The position numbers and the translations under genes are program-made. Shown in pieces: positions 19,880-29,369 of a stretch of 64,000 nt of DNA. The notes beneath the pieces were generated by a model. The model was given only the letters and a program-made list of their open reading frames with translations, did not search any database and was not told the origin of the DNA. The DNA is taken from NCBI RefSeq assembly GCF_004792665.1, contig NZ_SRZX01000009.1, positions 1 to 64,000 on the forward strand. The letters run 5' to 3'. Source of the stretch: Marinobacter orientalis (lineage in GTDB: Bacteria; Pseudomonadota; Gammaproteobacteria; Pseudomonadales; Oleiphilaceae). Position 1 is the first letter of the stretch. Each line of letters opens with the position of its first letter.

Positions 19880-21307
19880 TCAATCGTCCACGCCCTCGGG
19901 ATGATCCATCCCCAGCTCATTGATCTTCCGCGTCAGCGTATTCCGCCCCCAGCCCAGCAGGATGGAGGCATCCCGCCGGCGCCCGCCGGTATGCTTGAGG
20001 GCGGTCTCGATCATGATGCGTTCAAACTCAGGTACAGCCGTATCCAGGATCCCCTTGCGCCCACGCTTTAATTCCTGCTCGGCCCAGTTGCGCAGGCCTT
20101 CCTGCCAGGTCTGGCCGGTGGCCGGTGCCTCCGCCTGTTGCATCAGCTCCGGCGGAAGGTCGTCGATGTGAACCTCGCGGCCACTGGCCATGACGGTCAG
20201 CCAGCGGCAGGTGTTTTCCAGCTGGCGGACGTTGCCGGGCCAGGGTAGGGTGGTGAGGTATTCCTCGGCTTCGGGACGCAGCAGTTTGGTTTCTACAGCC
20301 AGTTCGCGGGCGGCGCTCTTCAGGAAGTGGGCCATCAGCCTGGGGATATCCTCCCGGCGTTCCGCCAGTTTTGGCAGATGTACCCGGATCACATTCAGGC
20401 GATGGAACAGGTCTTCCCGGAAGGTGCCGGCCTGGACGAGTTTTTCCAGGTCCTGGTGTGTCGCCGCAATGATGCGCACATCCACCTTGATGGGCGTAGT
20501 GCCGCCAACCCGGTAGAACTCGCCATCCGCTAAAACCCGTAACAGCCGCGTCTGGGTGTCGGCGGGCATGTCGCCGATTTCATCCAGAAACAGGGTGCCA
20601 CCATTGGATTGCTCGAACCGTCCCTGCCTGGCGGCCGCAGCGCCGGTGAAAGCGCCTTTCTCGTGGCCGAACAGCTCGGACTCGATCAGGTCCTTGGGAA
20701 TGGCGGCCATGTTCAGTGCGATAAAGGGGCGGCTGGCCCGGGGGCTGTGATTGTGCAGCGCCTGGGCAACCAGTTCTTTACCGGTGCCACTTTCACCGTT
20801 GATCAGCACGGTGATGTTGGAGTGGGACAGCCGGCCAATGGCCCTGAACACCTCCTGCATGGCCGGCGCCTCACCAATGATTTCGGTGTTGCGCTGGGTG
20901 CTCTCAGCCTGGGGCTCAGCGGTGGCTCTGCGTTCATGGCTGTGGGCCACGGCACGCTTTACAAGCGCGACGGCGTCGTCCACATCAAAGGGCTTGGGCA
21001 GGTATTCGAAGGCGCCGGTCTGGTAGCTGGTTACCGCGCTTTCCAGGTCGGAATGGGCGGTCATGATGATCACTGGCAGATCCGGGTGCGCCTCCACAAT
21101 CTGTGACAGCAGGGTGATGCCATCCACGCCGGGCATACGGATATCGCTGACGATGGCGTCGGGCTGTTCGTGTTCCAGCCGCATCATGATGCTTTCGCCG
21201 CTTTCAAAAACCCGGGGCTGCATACCGGCCTGGTTCAGGGCGCGTTCCAGTACCCAGCGTATACTGCGGTCGTCGTCAATTATCCAGACGTTTGCCGGTT
21301 GGCTCAT
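19880..21307 (-). CDS. glnG: Nitrogen regulation response regulator NtrC
   Basis: NtrC activates sigma-54 promoters under nitrogen limitation after phosphorylation by NtrB. 475 aa: receiver domain (1-120) with the phosphorylatable Asp at about 55 in SDIRMPG; AAA+ domain (about 145-380) with Walker A GESGTGKE and the sigma-54 contact loop GAFTGA; C-terminal Fis-type helix-turn-helix (RRRDASILLGWGRNTLTRKI). Its start overlaps the ntrB stop by 4 nt. Candidate target sites are seen upstream of glnA and ntrB. Confidence 0.97.
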   Translation of the reverse strand: MSQPANVWIIDDDRSIRWVLERALNQAGMQPRVFESGESIMMRLEHEQPDAIVSDIRMPGVDGITLLSQIVEAHPDLPVIIMTAHSDLESAVTSYQTGAFEYLPKPFDVDDAVALVKRAVAHSHERRATAEPQAESTQRNTEIIGEAPAMQEVFRAIGRLSHSNITVLINGESGTGKELVAQALHNHSPRASRPFIALNMAAIPKDLIESELFGHEKGAFTGAAAARQGRFEQSNGGTLFLDEIGDMPADTQTRLLRVLADGEFYRVGGTTPIKVDVRIIAATHQDLEKLVQAGTFREDLFHRLNVIRVHLPKLAERREDIPRLMAHFLKSAARELAVETKLLRPEAEEYLTTLPWPGNVRQLENTCRWLTVMASGREVHIDDLPPELMQQAEAPATGQTWQEGLRNWAEQELKRGRKGILDTAVPEFERIMIETALKHTGGRRRDASILLGWGRNTLTRKINELGMDHPEGVDD

Positions 21308-22386
21308 TGGTTGTCCTCCAGGGGCAGGAAGATGATGAAGTCGGTCTCGCCGGGCTGACTCTCACACTCGACCAGCCCGTGATGTTGCCCGATGATGCTC
21401 TGGGTGATGGACAGGCCAAGGCCTGTTCCGCTCGCCCGGCCACTGATCATCGGGTAGAAAACGTTTTGCAGCAGCTCCGGCGGTATGCCCGGGCCGTTGT
21501 CGATTACGTCCACACGGCACACCAGACGGTGACGCTTATGCCCGATGGTGAACTGCCGCAGCGCACGTGTGCGGAAGGTAATGGTTGGCTGCTCATTGCC
21601 GGACCTGTCGGCCTGGTTCTCGAAAGCCGCTTCCATGGCATTGCGGGCGATGTTGAGAAAGGCCTGTATCAGTTGCTCTTTGTCACCCTGGAACTCCGGA
21701 AGGCTGGGGTCGTAGTCGCGACGAAAGTTGAGGCGGCCGCGGCTCTCCGCCTCCAGCAAGGTCTTTACCCGTTCGAGTACTTCATGAATGTTGGTGGGGG
21801 CGAGTTTCGGCGCCTTGTTGGGGCCCAGCATCCGGTCCACCAGGGAGCGGAGGCGATCGGCTTCGGCAATAATGACTTGGGTATATTCTTTCTGGTCTTC
21901 ACTTTCCAGCTCACGGTCCAGCAACTGGGCTGCGCCCCGAATGCCGCCAAGGGGGTTCTTGATTTCGTGGGCCATGCCGCGCACCAGAATCCGGGTGGTT
22001 TCCTGCTGGGCGATGATGTCCTCTTCCCGGCTGATGCGCAGCAGCCGATCGCGGGGCTGTATCTCGATCAGCAATTCAGTGGGGTCCAGACTGATTGGCG
22101 ATACCGAGTAATCCACTGTCAGTCTCAGGCCGCTTGAGAGCACAAACTCGGCTTCGCGGCGGGTGTATGACTGGCCGTTTCTGGCGGCGGCGTCCAGGGT
22201 TTTGAGCGCGTCTTCCGAGTCGATCAGAATGTCTTTGATCGGGCAGCCCTGGCTGCGGGTTATGCTGGTCTCAAACAGGCTTTCAGCCGCCGGATTCAGG
22301 TACTGGACTCGCAGGCCTTCTCTCAGCACGATCACCGCTGTGGTAAGACTGTCCAGTATGCTTTTGTATCCGCCCGGTATTGCCAT
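21304..22386 (-). CDS. glnL: Nitrogen regulation histidine kinase NtrB
   Basis: NtrB phosphorylates or dephosphorylates NtrC depending on PII (GlnB). ATG at 22386 (MAIPGGYKSILDSL) gives 360 aa (E. coli 349) with AGGGATGGA upstream; the extra 61 codons upstream run through the promoter. PAS domain in residues 5-120, H-box RGMAHEIKNPLGG with the phosphorylated His at about 140, N-box NIARNAMEAA, and G-boxes DNGPGIP and GTGLGLSI. No membrane segment, so cytosolic. Confidence 0.96.
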   Translation of the reverse strand: MAIPGGYKSILDSLTTAVIVLREGLRVQYLNPAAESLFETSITRSQGCPIKDILIDSEDALKTLDAAARNGQSYTRREAEFVLSSGLRLTVDYSVSPISLDPTELLIEIQPRDRLLRISREEDIIAQQETTRILVRGMAHEIKNPLGGIRGAAQLLDRELESEDQKEYTQVIIAEADRLRSLVDRMLGPNKAPKLAPTNIHEVLERVKTLLEAESRGRLNFRRDYDPSLPEFQGDKEQLIQAFLNIARNAMEAAFENQADRSGNEQPTITFRTRALRQFTIGHKRHRLVCRVDVIDNGPGIPPELLQNVFYPMISGRASGTGLGLSITQSIIGQHHGLVECESQPGETDFIIFLPLEDNQ

Positions 22387-22446
22387 GCTTCCATCCCTAC
22401 TGGTGGGCAACGCTGAGTACCCACGCACGTTTGCAAAAAGCAAATT

Positions 22447-22461
22447 GCAAAAAGCGAACCA
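22447..22461 (-). promoter_or_regulatory. Sigma-54 promoter of ntrB-ntrC
   Basis: On the minus strand TGGTTCGCTTTTTGC fits the -24/-12 consensus TGGCACGNNNNTTGC at 9 of 11 defined positions with GG-N10-GC spacing. The predicted start is about 22435, 49 nt before ntrB. A similar 11-mer, TTGCAAAAAGC on the + strand, is tandemly duplicated just beside it. Confidence 0.65.
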
Positions 22462-22618
22462 CATTGAACGGTTGCCCGTTGAAAATGCGCATTTTGCGGG
22501 CATTGCGGCCTGACGGCCGGTTAACGCGCCGTTGCGTAGTGCATAAGTCGTATTTTTGAGCAAAAACACCGGCCCGGCGCCCCGTGAATGCCCAGAGTAT
22601 GGCTGCTTTGCAGTGCGT

Positions 22619-22637
22619 GCGCACTAAAATAGTGCGC
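22619..22637. promoter_or_regulatory. NtrC-type binding site upstream of ntrB
   Basis: GCGCACTAAAATAGTGCGC is a perfect palindrome around a 3-nt AAA centre and matches the known NtrC site form (GCAC / GTGC arms around an AT-rich core). It lies about 190 bp upstream of the candidate sigma-54 start, suitable for enhancer action or autoregulation. Confidence 0.75.
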
Positions 22638-22745
22638 GTTATCGGTCGGTATGACTGCAGCGAGGTGACGCAGGAACAGGATTCAGGTGGCCCGGGGAGC
22701 AGGGCCCGGGTAAGGCGGCTTCGCAGGAGTGCTGGAAAGGTCGCG

Positions 22746-23276
22746 TCAGTTGAGAACGCTGGGACGATGGACGGTGAAGCTGATGGTTTCGCCGCTTTTG
22801 ATGGTAACACCGTTGCTGTCGATGATATTGACGCCGGCTTCGTGGGTGCCACGGTAGACGTTACGCACCATAACGGTTCCGGATTGGCTCTGGCCCACAG
22901 GCTGGCCATCCAGGGTGACTTCGTATTTATGATTGTCCCGCAGTGAGGGTGAACTGGTCACCTGGAATTCCACGTCGCCACTGCCGCTGTAGAAAGCCTC
23001 CTCGTCATCAGGCGCAACAAACGTCACGCTCTCATACGCCGCGCCCTCCTGCTCCACCTGTTCCCTGAGCCTCTCGGGCTCCCGGACGGCCTCGGGTTTC
23101 GGCAGGGTAACGGTGGTCACCGGTTTGACGTCAACCACTTCGGCTTCGGTGCCTTGGGTTGGCTCATCGGTATAGGTGACGTTGCCCTGGGCATCAACCT
23201 GGCGGTAGACCTCGGCAGAGAGCGGAAAAGCGGTAAAAACCAGAATGCCTGCAACAAATGAGAGCCGTGGTTTCAT
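22746..23276 (-). CDS. DUF4124-domain secreted protein
   Basis: A 176-aa protein of unknown function. A signal peptide (MKPRLSFVAGILVFTAFPLSA) is followed by the short DUF4124 motif VYRQVDAQGNVTYTDEP, then an acidic linker and a C-terminal beta-rich part of about 80 residues (EVTLDGQPVGQSQSGTV) that looks like an immunoglobulin-type fold. It is probably periplasmic. It lies between glnA and ntrB on the same strand, a place also occupied by a hypothetical gene in pseudomonads. No functional link to nitrogen control is shown. Confidence 0.85.
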   Translation of the reverse strand: MKPRLSFVAGILVFTAFPLSAEVYRQVDAQGNVTYTDEPTQGTEAEVVDVKPVTTVTLPKPEAVREPERLREQVEQEGAAYESVTFVAPDDEEAFYSGSGDVEFQVTSSPSLRDNHKYEVTLDGQPVGQSQSGTVMVRNVYRGTHEAGVNIIDSNGVTIKSGETISFTVHRPSVLN

Positions 23277-23396
23277 AGATACAACCTGTCTGTTGTTTTA
23301 CCCGATTATCGGCGCCAGCCCCCTGTAATTCAACGCCATTCCTGTCGCGCCAGGTTACATTCCGTTAAGGGTATTGCGTTGGTGTGATGTCGGGCA

Positions 23397-23425
23397 CAAA
23401 AAAAGCCCTGCACGGAGCAGGGCTT
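23397..23425 (-). terminator. Terminator of glnA
   Basis: Minus strand: AAGCCCTGC, 5-nt loop, GCAGGGCTT and a T run; it lies 42 nt after the glnA stop. Confidence 0.92.
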
Positions 23426-23466
23426 CTATGACTGCTGGCGCCCTGGGGCGTTTCAGCAGGGCTTGC

Positions 23467-24870
23467 CTAGCAAGAGTAGTACAACTCGAATTCGACCGGG
23501 TGGGTGGTCATGTTGAGCCTTTCAACTTCCGCACGCTTCAGGTCAATGTAACCACCGATCATGTCTTCGGTGAACACGCCGCCACGGGTCAGGAACTCGT
23601 GGTCCGCTTCCAGACAGTCCAGTGCTTCCTGGAAGGTCTCGGCAACGGTGGGAATGTTCAGGGCTTCTTCCTTCGGCAGATCGTACAGGTCCTTGTCCAT
23701 GGCATCGCCAGGGTGGATCTTGTTCTGAATGCCGTCGAGGCCGGCCATCATCAGCGCCGCGAAAGCCAGGTACGGGTTGGCAGCGGCGTCGGGGAAGCGG
23801 ACTTCGATGCGACGGCCTTTCGGGCTGTTGACATACGGAATACGGATGGAGGCAGAGCGGTTGCGGGCGGAGTAGGCCAGCATGACCGGTGCTTCAAAGC
23901 CCGGAACCAGACGCTTGTAGCTGTTGGTGGAGGCGTTGGTGAAGGCGTTGATGGCCTTGGCATGCTTGATAACGCCGCCAATGTAATAGATCGCCATTTC
24001 GCTCAGGCCGGCATAGCCGTCACCAGCGAACAGGTTCTTGCCGTCCTTGTTCAGGGACATGTGGACGTGCATACCGGAGCCGTTATCGCCAACAACCGGC
24101 TTGGGCATGAATGTCGCTGTTTTGCCGTAGGCATGGGCGACGTTGTGCACGCAGTACTTCAGGATCTGGACTTCGTCAGCCTTGCGGGTCAGGGTGTTGG
24201 CACCAACGCCGATTTCACACTGGCCGGCGGTGCCGACTTCGTGGTGGTGTACTTCGATTTCCAGGCCCATGGATTCCATGGCCGCACACATGGCACCACG
24301 CAGATCGTGCAGGCTGTCCACCGGCGGAACCGGGAAGTAGCCGCCTTTCACGCCAGGACGGTGACCGATGTTGTTGCGATCGAATTCGTCGCCGGAAACC
24401 CAGGCTGCTTCTTCAGAGTGCAGTTCGTACATCGCACCCTGCATATCGATTTTCCACCGCGCGGAGTCAAATACGAAGAACTCCGGCTCCGGGCCGAACA
24501 GTGCGCCGTCGGCGATGCCGGTGGATTTCAGGTACTCTTCGGCACGCTTGGCAACCGAGCGCGGATCACGCTCATAGCCCTGCATGGTGGAAGGTTCCAC
24601 GATGTCGCAGGTGATGTTAACGGTGGTTTCTTCAGTGAACGGATCAAGGACAGACGTTTCGTCAACCGGCATCAGAATCATGTCGGATTCGTTGATGCCC
24701 TTCCAGCCGGAGATGGAGGAGCCGTCAAACATCTTGCCATCGGCGAAGAAATCCTCGTCTACCTCGGTGGCGGGCAGGGTTACGTGCTGCTCTTTACCGC
24801 GGCTGTCAGTGAATCGCATGTCGATCCATTTGACTTCGTGTTCCTTGATCAGATCAATCGTCTTGGACAT
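23467..24870 (-). CDS. glnA: Glutamine synthetase type I
   Basis: Makes glutamine from glutamate, ammonia and ATP as a cytosolic dodecamer. 467 aa, starting [20 protein letters not shown]; conserved [17 protein letters not shown], the ATP-binding [16 protein letters not shown] and the adenylylation loop [11 protein letters not shown] with the target Tyr near residue 395, as in regulated type I-beta enzymes. The adenylyltransferase glnE lies 7 kb away. A sigma-54 promoter and two NtrC-type sites lie upstream. Confidence 0.98.
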   Translation of the reverse strand: MSKTIDLIKEHEVKWIDMRFTDSRGKEQHVTLPATEVDEDFFADGKMFDGSSISGWKGINESDMILMPVDETSVLDPFTEETTVNITCDIVEPSTMQGYERDPRSVAKRAEEYLKSTGIADGALFGPEPEFFVFDSARWKIDMQGAMYELHSEEAAWVSGDEFDRNNIGHRPGVKGGYFPVPPVDSLHDLRGAMCAAMESMGLEIEVHHHEVGTAGQCEIGVGANTLTRKADEVQILKYCVHNVAHAYGKTATFMPKPVVGDNGSGMHVHMSLNKDGKNLFAGDGYAGLSEMAIYYIGGVIKHAKAINAFTNASTNSYKRLVPGFEAPVMLAYSARNRSASIRIPYVNSPKGRRIEVRFPDAAANPYLAFAALMMAGLDGIQNKIHPGDAMDKDLYDLPKEEALNIPTVAETFQEALDCLEADHEFLTRGGVFTEDMIGGYIDLKRAEVERLNMTTHPVEFELYYSC

Positions 24871-25027
24871 TGTGCAAGCTCCGTCAGTTTGTCCCGCTGG
24901 GCGGGCGATTTCTGTGTACGTTGTTGCCGGATCGTTCAGCGGTGCTGACTCCCGATCTTTCTTTCAGGTTGGGAAGCTTATCAAAAGCTGTTCCCACTTA
25001 CCTGCAAATTCGGCTGTCTGGAGTAAA

Positions 25028-25042
25028 GCAATAGCCTTGCCA
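25028..25042 (-). promoter_or_regulatory. Sigma-54 promoter of glnA
   Basis: On the minus strand TGGCAAGGCTATTGC matches TGGCACGNNNNTTGC at all defined positions but one, with exact GG-N10-GC spacing. Start near 25016, leaving a leader of about 145 nt before glnA. Confidence 0.8.
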
Positions 25043-25137
25043 GTTTTCTGTTCATGCTCCACAAGAGCGCAATAGCAGGTTTTCGGACTGTTTTGGAGCA
25101 ATAGCCTTCAAGTGGCTCGCTCTTTCGCCCTGTTGTG

Positions 25138-25186
25138 GTGCGTTAAAATGGTGCGCGCACTGTAAAAGCGCATCATTTGAGTGCAT
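25138..25186. promoter_or_regulatory. Two tandem NtrC-type sites upstream of glnA
   Basis: Site 1, GTGCGTTAAAATGGTGCGC (25138-25156), and a weaker site 2, GCGCATCATTTGAGTGCAT (25168-25186), have centres 30 bp apart, three helical turns. They lie about 131 and 161 bp upstream of the sigma-54 start, like the E. coli glnA enhancers at about -108 and -140. They also lie between glnA and the divergent typA. Confidence 0.65.
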
Positions 25187-25237
25187 GGCTGTCAGCGCGG
25201 ACATAGGCATTTTTCTTCATATAAACGCAGGTGAGTT

Positions 25238-25246
25238 TGCTATATA
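25238..25246 (+). promoter_or_regulatory. Probable typA promoter (extended -10)
   Basis: TGCTATATA is an extended -10 element; no good -35 is seen. The leader to the typA start would be about 180 nt; I saw no known riboswitch or gene in it. Confidence 0.4.
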
Positions 25247-25429
25247 CTGCGCGCCACTTCATTTTTGCCCCGGTCATTCGATATTACGTATCGGACCTCG
25301 ACAGGGTGCATCCGGGCTGCCCGGCCTGGCAAATGAAATTCATTTTACGGATTTGAGACGGCATGTAGGGGGCGTAGCGCCTACTGAAGACCGCTCAGGT
25401 CATTCAGTGCATGCTGCAGGAATATTGTT

Positions 25430-27241
25430 GTGATAGATAAACTTCGTAATATCGCCATCATCGCCCACGTTGACCATGGCAAAACCACGCTGGTGGACCA
25501 GTTGTTGCGCCAGTCCGGAACGCTGGACCGCAAAGAGCTCGAAAGCGAGCGCGTCATGGATTCCAATGACCAGGAAAAGGAACGGGGCATTACCATCCTG
25601 GCCAAGAACACCGCGCTGAAATGGCACGACTACGACATCAATATCGTCGACACGCCGGGCCACGCTGATTTCGGTGGCGAAGTTGAGCGGGTGATGAGCA
25701 TGGTGGACTGTGTGCTGCTGGTGGTCGATTCCATCGACGGGCCGATGCCACAGACCCGCTTTGTAACCCAGAAAGCCTTTGATGCCGGCCTGCACCCGAT
25801 CGTGGTCGTGAACAAGATTGACCGTCCCGGTGCCCGCCCTGACTGGGTTGTCGACCAGGTGTTTGACCTGTTCGACAATCTGGGCGCCAGCGACGAGCAA
25901 CTGGATTTCCCGATTGTGTTCGCCAGTGCCCTGAACGGTATCGCCGGGATGGATCACGAGAAGCTGGACGACAACATGGACGCGGTTTTCCAGGCCATTG
26001 TTGACCACGTGCCGGCTCCGAACGTCGATCGCGACGGTCCGTTCCAGATGCAGATTTCCCAGCTGGACTACAACAGTTTCCTGGGTGTCATCGGCATCGG
26101 CCGCATCAGACGCGGCAAGATCAAGGCCAACTCCCCGGTGACCGCTATCGGTGCCGATGGCAAAAAGCGCCAGGGTCGCATCCTCAAGATCATGGGCCAC
26201 TCAGGCCTGCAGCGTGTTGAGGTCGATGAGGCGCAGGCGGGTGATATCATCTGTGTAAGCGGTATGGATGAGTTGCACATCTCGGACACCCTGTGCGATC
26301 AGGCCAATGTGGAAGCGCTACCGCCGCTGACAGTGGACGAACCAACCGTTTCCATGACATTCCAGGTCAATGACTCACCATTCTGTGGCCGGGAAGGCAA
26401 ATTCGTCACCAGTCGCAACATCAAGGAGCGTCTGGAGAAGGAGTTGCTGCACAACGTCGCTTTGCGCGTTGAAGAGGGCGAGTCCGCAGACAAGTTCAAA
26501 GTGTCTGGCCGTGGCGAGCTGCACCTGTCGGTACTGATAGAAAACATGCGTCGGGAAAATTTCGAGCTTGCCGTAGGTCGTCCGGAAGTGGTTATCCGCG
26601 AGATTGACGGCGTCAGGCAGGAGCCCTACGAGAACGTTATCATCGACATTGAAGAACAGCACCAGGGTGCGCTGATGGACCAGATGGGTCTGCGCAAAGG
26701 CGATCTCACCAACATGGTGCCGGATGGCAAGGGGCGCATGCGTCTTGAGTACACCATCCCTGCGCGGGGCCTGATCGGCTTCCGTAACTCCTTCCTGACC
26801 ATGACATCCGGCTCGGGCATCCTGACGTCGACCTTCAGCCATTACGGCCCGATCAAGAGCGGGGACATGACCAGTCGCCAGAATGGCGTGCTGGTGTCGA
26901 TGGCAACCGGTGTAGCGCTGACCTACTCTCTGGAAACCCTGCAGAGCCGGGGCAAGCTGTTCCTGGATCCGGGCCAGGAAGTGTATGAAGGCCAGTTGTG
27001 TGGCATTCACAGCCGTGACAACGACCTGGTGGTTAACCCCACCAAGGGCAAGAAACTGGACAACATGCGTGCCTCTGGTAAAGAGGAAGTCATTGCTCTG
27101 GTACCACCCATCAAGTTCACCCTTGAGCAGGCGCTGGAGTTCATTGATGAAGACGAATTGGTGGAAGTGACCCCCAAATCGGTTCGTCTGCGCAAGAAGC
27201 TTCTTACCGAAAACGAGCGTAAGCGCGCCCACAAGAAGTAA
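25430..27241 (+). CDS. typA: Ribosome-binding GTPase TypA/BipA
   Basis: TypA is a translational GTPase acting on ribosome assembly and stress responses. 603 aa from a GTG start (GTG ATA GAT AAA), which gives the conserved [20 protein letters not shown] and has AGGA upstream. G motifs: [30 protein letters not shown]-like domains follow, ending in the TypA-specific C-terminal domain ([20 protein letters not shown]). Divergent from glnA, as in many gammaproteobacteria. Confidence 0.97.
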   Translation: MIDKLRNIAIIAHVDHGKTTLVDQLLRQSGTLDRKELESERVMDSNDQEKERGITILAKNTALKWHDYDINIVDTPGHADFGGEVERVMSMVDCVLLVVDSIDGPMPQTRFVTQKAFDAGLHPIVVVNKIDRPGARPDWVVDQVFDLFDNLGASDEQLDFPIVFASALNGIAGMDHEKLDDNMDAVFQAIVDHVPAPNVDRDGPFQMQISQLDYNSFLGVIGIGRIRRGKIKANSPVTAIGADGKKRQGRILKIMGHSGLQRVEVDEAQAGDIICVSGMDELHISDTLCDQANVEALPPLTVDEPTVSMTFQVNDSPFCGREGKFVTSRNIKERLEKELLHNVALRVEEGESADKFKVSGRGELHLSVLIENMRRENFELAVGRPEVVIREIDGVRQEPYENVIIDIEEQHQGALMDQMGLRKGDLTNMVPDGKGRMRLEYTIPARGLIGFRNSFLTMTSGSGILTSTFSHYGPIKSGDMTSRQNGVLVSMATGVALTYSLETLQSRGKLFLDPGQEVYEGQLCGIHSRDNDLVVNPTKGKKLDNMRASGKEEVIALVPPIKFTLEQALEFIDEDELVEVTPKSVRLRKKLLTENERKRAHKK

Positions 27242-27263
27242 TCTGCAGAGCGGTAACAAGAGG

Positions 27264-27291
27264 AAGGGGCAGAGGTGATCTGCCCCTTTTT
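27264..27291 (+). terminator. Terminator of typA
   Basis: GGGGCAGA (27266-27273), loop of 5, TCTGCCCC (27279-27286) and T5. Confidence 0.92.
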
Positions 27292-27339
27292 CGTTCACAT
27301 CAGCTAAACTCCGGTTAAATCCTCTTTCCGGAGCGTTTT

Positions 27340-28302
27340 ATGCTCACCCTGTATCCCGAAATCAAGCCCAATGCCCAGCACCGCCTTGCGGTGGACCCGC
27401 CCCATGAATTGTATGTGGAGGAAAGCGGCAACCCCGATGGTATCCCGGTACTCGTTGTTCATGGCGGCCCCGGTGGCGGGAGCGAAGACTATTACCGTCG
27501 GTTTTTTGATGCCGAGCGGTACCGGATCATTCTGATGGATCAGCGTGGTGCCGGCCGCTCAACGCCGCTGGCGGAATTTGAGGGCAACACCACGCAGAAG
27601 TTGGTGGAAGACATGGAAACGGTGCGTTCGTTTCTCGGCATTTCCCGATGGATTCTCTTCGGAGGCAGTTGGGGCTCCACGCTGAGCCTGGTTTACGCCC
27701 AGACCCACCCGGACAGGGTGCTTGGCCTTGTGCTCAGAGGCATCTTCCTGTGCCGGCCCAGGGATATCCAGTGGTTTTACCAGGACGGCGCCAGCCGCGT
27801 ATTTCCCGACTACTGGCAGGATTTCCTCGCTCCCATTCCGCAGGATGAGCGAGGCGACATGGTATCCGCCTATTATCGCCGCCTCACCAGCAGCAACGAG
27901 CTTGAGCAGATTCAGGCGGCGAAGGCCTGGTCCATCTGGGAAGGGCGGTGCGCCACACTGAATCCCAATCCCAGAGTAGTTGAGCACTTTGGCCACCCTC
28001 ATGTGGCGATTGCCCTGGCTCGTATCGAATGCCACTACTTCATGAACAACGTGTTTCTGGAGGACAACCAGATTGTCCGTGATGCCGGGGCACTGAAAGA
28101 TATTCCGGGGCTTATTGTGCATGGCCGTTACGACATGGTCTGTCCGCTGGAGAATGCCCTTGCCCTGAGCGAGGCATGGCCGGAGGCAGACCTGAGAATC
28201 ATTCGGGATGCCGGGCATTCAGCCTCTGAGCCGGCGATTGTTGATGCGCTGATGCGGGGCATTGATGAGGTGGCTGCAAAGATTGATGGCAGCGCCGGAT
28301 AG
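27340..28302 (+). CDS. pip: Proline iminopeptidase
   Basis: Releases N-terminal proline from peptides; alpha/beta-hydrolase of the S33 family, cytosolic. 320 aa with oxyanion motif HGGPGGG (residues about 41-47), nucleophile elbow GGSWGS (Ser at about 110), acid Asp in GRYDMVCPLE and catalytic His in DAGHSASEP. ATG 27340 follows CCGGAG. It stands alone after the typA terminator. Confidence 0.93.
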   Translation: MLTLYPEIKPNAQHRLAVDPPHELYVEESGNPDGIPVLVVHGGPGGGSEDYYRRFFDAERYRIILMDQRGAGRSTPLAEFEGNTTQKLVEDMETVRSFLGISRWILFGGSWGSTLSLVYAQTHPDRVLGLVLRGIFLCRPRDIQWFYQDGASRVFPDYWQDFLAPIPQDERGDMVSAYYRRLTSSNELEQIQAAKAWSIWEGRCATLNPNPRVVEHFGHPHVAIALARIECHYFMNNVFLEDNQIVRDAGALKDIPGLIVHGRYDMVCPLENALALSEAWPEADLRIIRDAGHSASEPAIVDALMRGIDEVAAKIDGSAG

Positions 28303-28407
28303 ATCCTCCCCTTAACAATCAACAAATACCCCTTAAGAGGGGTTGCGGCGGGTCAGCCCCATCGATAGACTCCCGCAAATCTTTTGAGTCCTTCCGCAGA
28401 GAATCGA

Positions 28408-28872
28408 ATGAAGGCGCTGATACAACGGGTTACCTACGCCAGGGTTACCGTCGATAAAGAGACGATCTCTGAAATTAACTCGGGGCTTCTGTTGTTGCTG
28501 GGCGTTGAGAAAACGGATGGCCCCGCAACCGCAGCAAAACTCTGCAGGAAAGTGATCAACTATCGGGTGTTTCCCGATGACCAGGGGCGGATGAATCGCA
28601 GCCTTGTTGATACAGGCTACTCCCTCCTTGTCGTACCCCAGTTTACCCTTGCGGCTGACACCCGATCTGGCACGCGCCCCGGTTTTTCTGTCGCGGCGCC
28701 GCAGGATCATGCTGAAAAACTGTTTCATGAATTCCTGTTGGCGTCAGAGCAGGCTCTGGGAAGGGGCTGTGTTGGTCGTGGACAGTTTGGTGCGGATATG
28801 AAAGTGGCTCTGGAGAACGACGGGCCGGTCACGTTCCTTCTTGAGGTCGAGGGGGCTGCTGCACAGGCATAA
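28408..28872 (+). CDS. dtd: D-aminoacyl-tRNA deacylase
   Basis: Hydrolyses D-amino acids from mischarged tRNA. ATG 28408 (MKALIQRVTYARVTVD) gives 154 aa (E. coli 145); an ATG-less extension upstream is not conserved. The C-terminal NDGPVTFLLEV carrying the Gly-cisPro motif is intact. The other signature, SQFTLAAD in the family, reads PQFTLAAD here: Ser replaced by Pro at the residue next to the active site. The product should still be a DTD; activity may be altered. Confidence 0.92.
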   Translation: MKALIQRVTYARVTVDKETISEINSGLLLLLGVEKTDGPATAAKLCRKVINYRVFPDDQGRMNRSLVDTGYSLLVVPQFTLAADTRSGTRPGFSVAAPQDHAEKLFHEFLLASEQALGRGCVGRGQFGADMKVALENDGPVTFLLEVEGAAAQA

Positions 28873-29369
28873 AGATGTGCGCCATCCTGGTGCGAGGGGC
28901 TGGCCGCTGATCTGCACTGGTGCGGCCGGGCTTTGCGAGGAAGCTGTGTTTTTCGTCAGAGGGGTGCAGTTATTGTATAAGCATTTGAAAACAAAACCTT
29001 TTTGTAATTATGGCCCCGAATTTGAAGGTAAGCGCCCTGCATAGTGGGGTATACCCGTAGATATAAAAACTTGCGTTCATAATCCTAATTACGCTAAAAA
29101 GCTAAAATTAAAAATTTGCAAAAAAGCGTTCTTTGTATTAAAACAGATTCATCACTCTAAGCTTTAAAACATAGCTGTAAGTGATTGACGTGCAAAGAGG
29201 CTGGCTTGCCTCTGTAACAAGAAGAAAAAACGAATTGTTATCGCTGTGTCATAAAACTGACATGGTGAGTACACAGAATAGGGTCCAACCAGCCCGACTG
29301 GTGAAGTCTGAAGAGCGGGAATAAAACCCGACGCTAAAACCTGAGTTAACTCAATAAGGAACACGCAAC
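28873..29369. other. 497-nt AT-rich non-coding stretch before the porin
   Basis: No gene is supported here. It becomes AT-rich after about 28980, contains a short hairpin AGAGGC / GCCTCT (29196-29213) and the Pho-box-like promoter given separately. A long 5' leader or small RNA is possible but not shown. Confidence 0.5.
29246..29279 (+). promoter_or_regulatory. Pho-box-like promoter of the porin
   Basis: GTGTCAT (29246-29252), AAAA, CTGACAT (29257-29263): each 7-mer matches the PhoB half-site CTGTCAT at 6 of 7 with the right 4-nt spacer. CAGAAT (29274-29279) lies 10 nt downstream, where the -10 of PhoB-dependent promoters sits; no -35 is needed there. Confidence 0.55.

Noticed and set aside
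22680..22745. A terminator after the DUF4124 gene
   Set aside because: CCCGGG-rich repeats can pair in several ways, but no T run follows; evidence is too weak.
23374..24948. A 524-codon + strand frame opposite glnA
   Set aside because: A His/Val/Gly-rich shadow of glnA codons, no recognisable motif.
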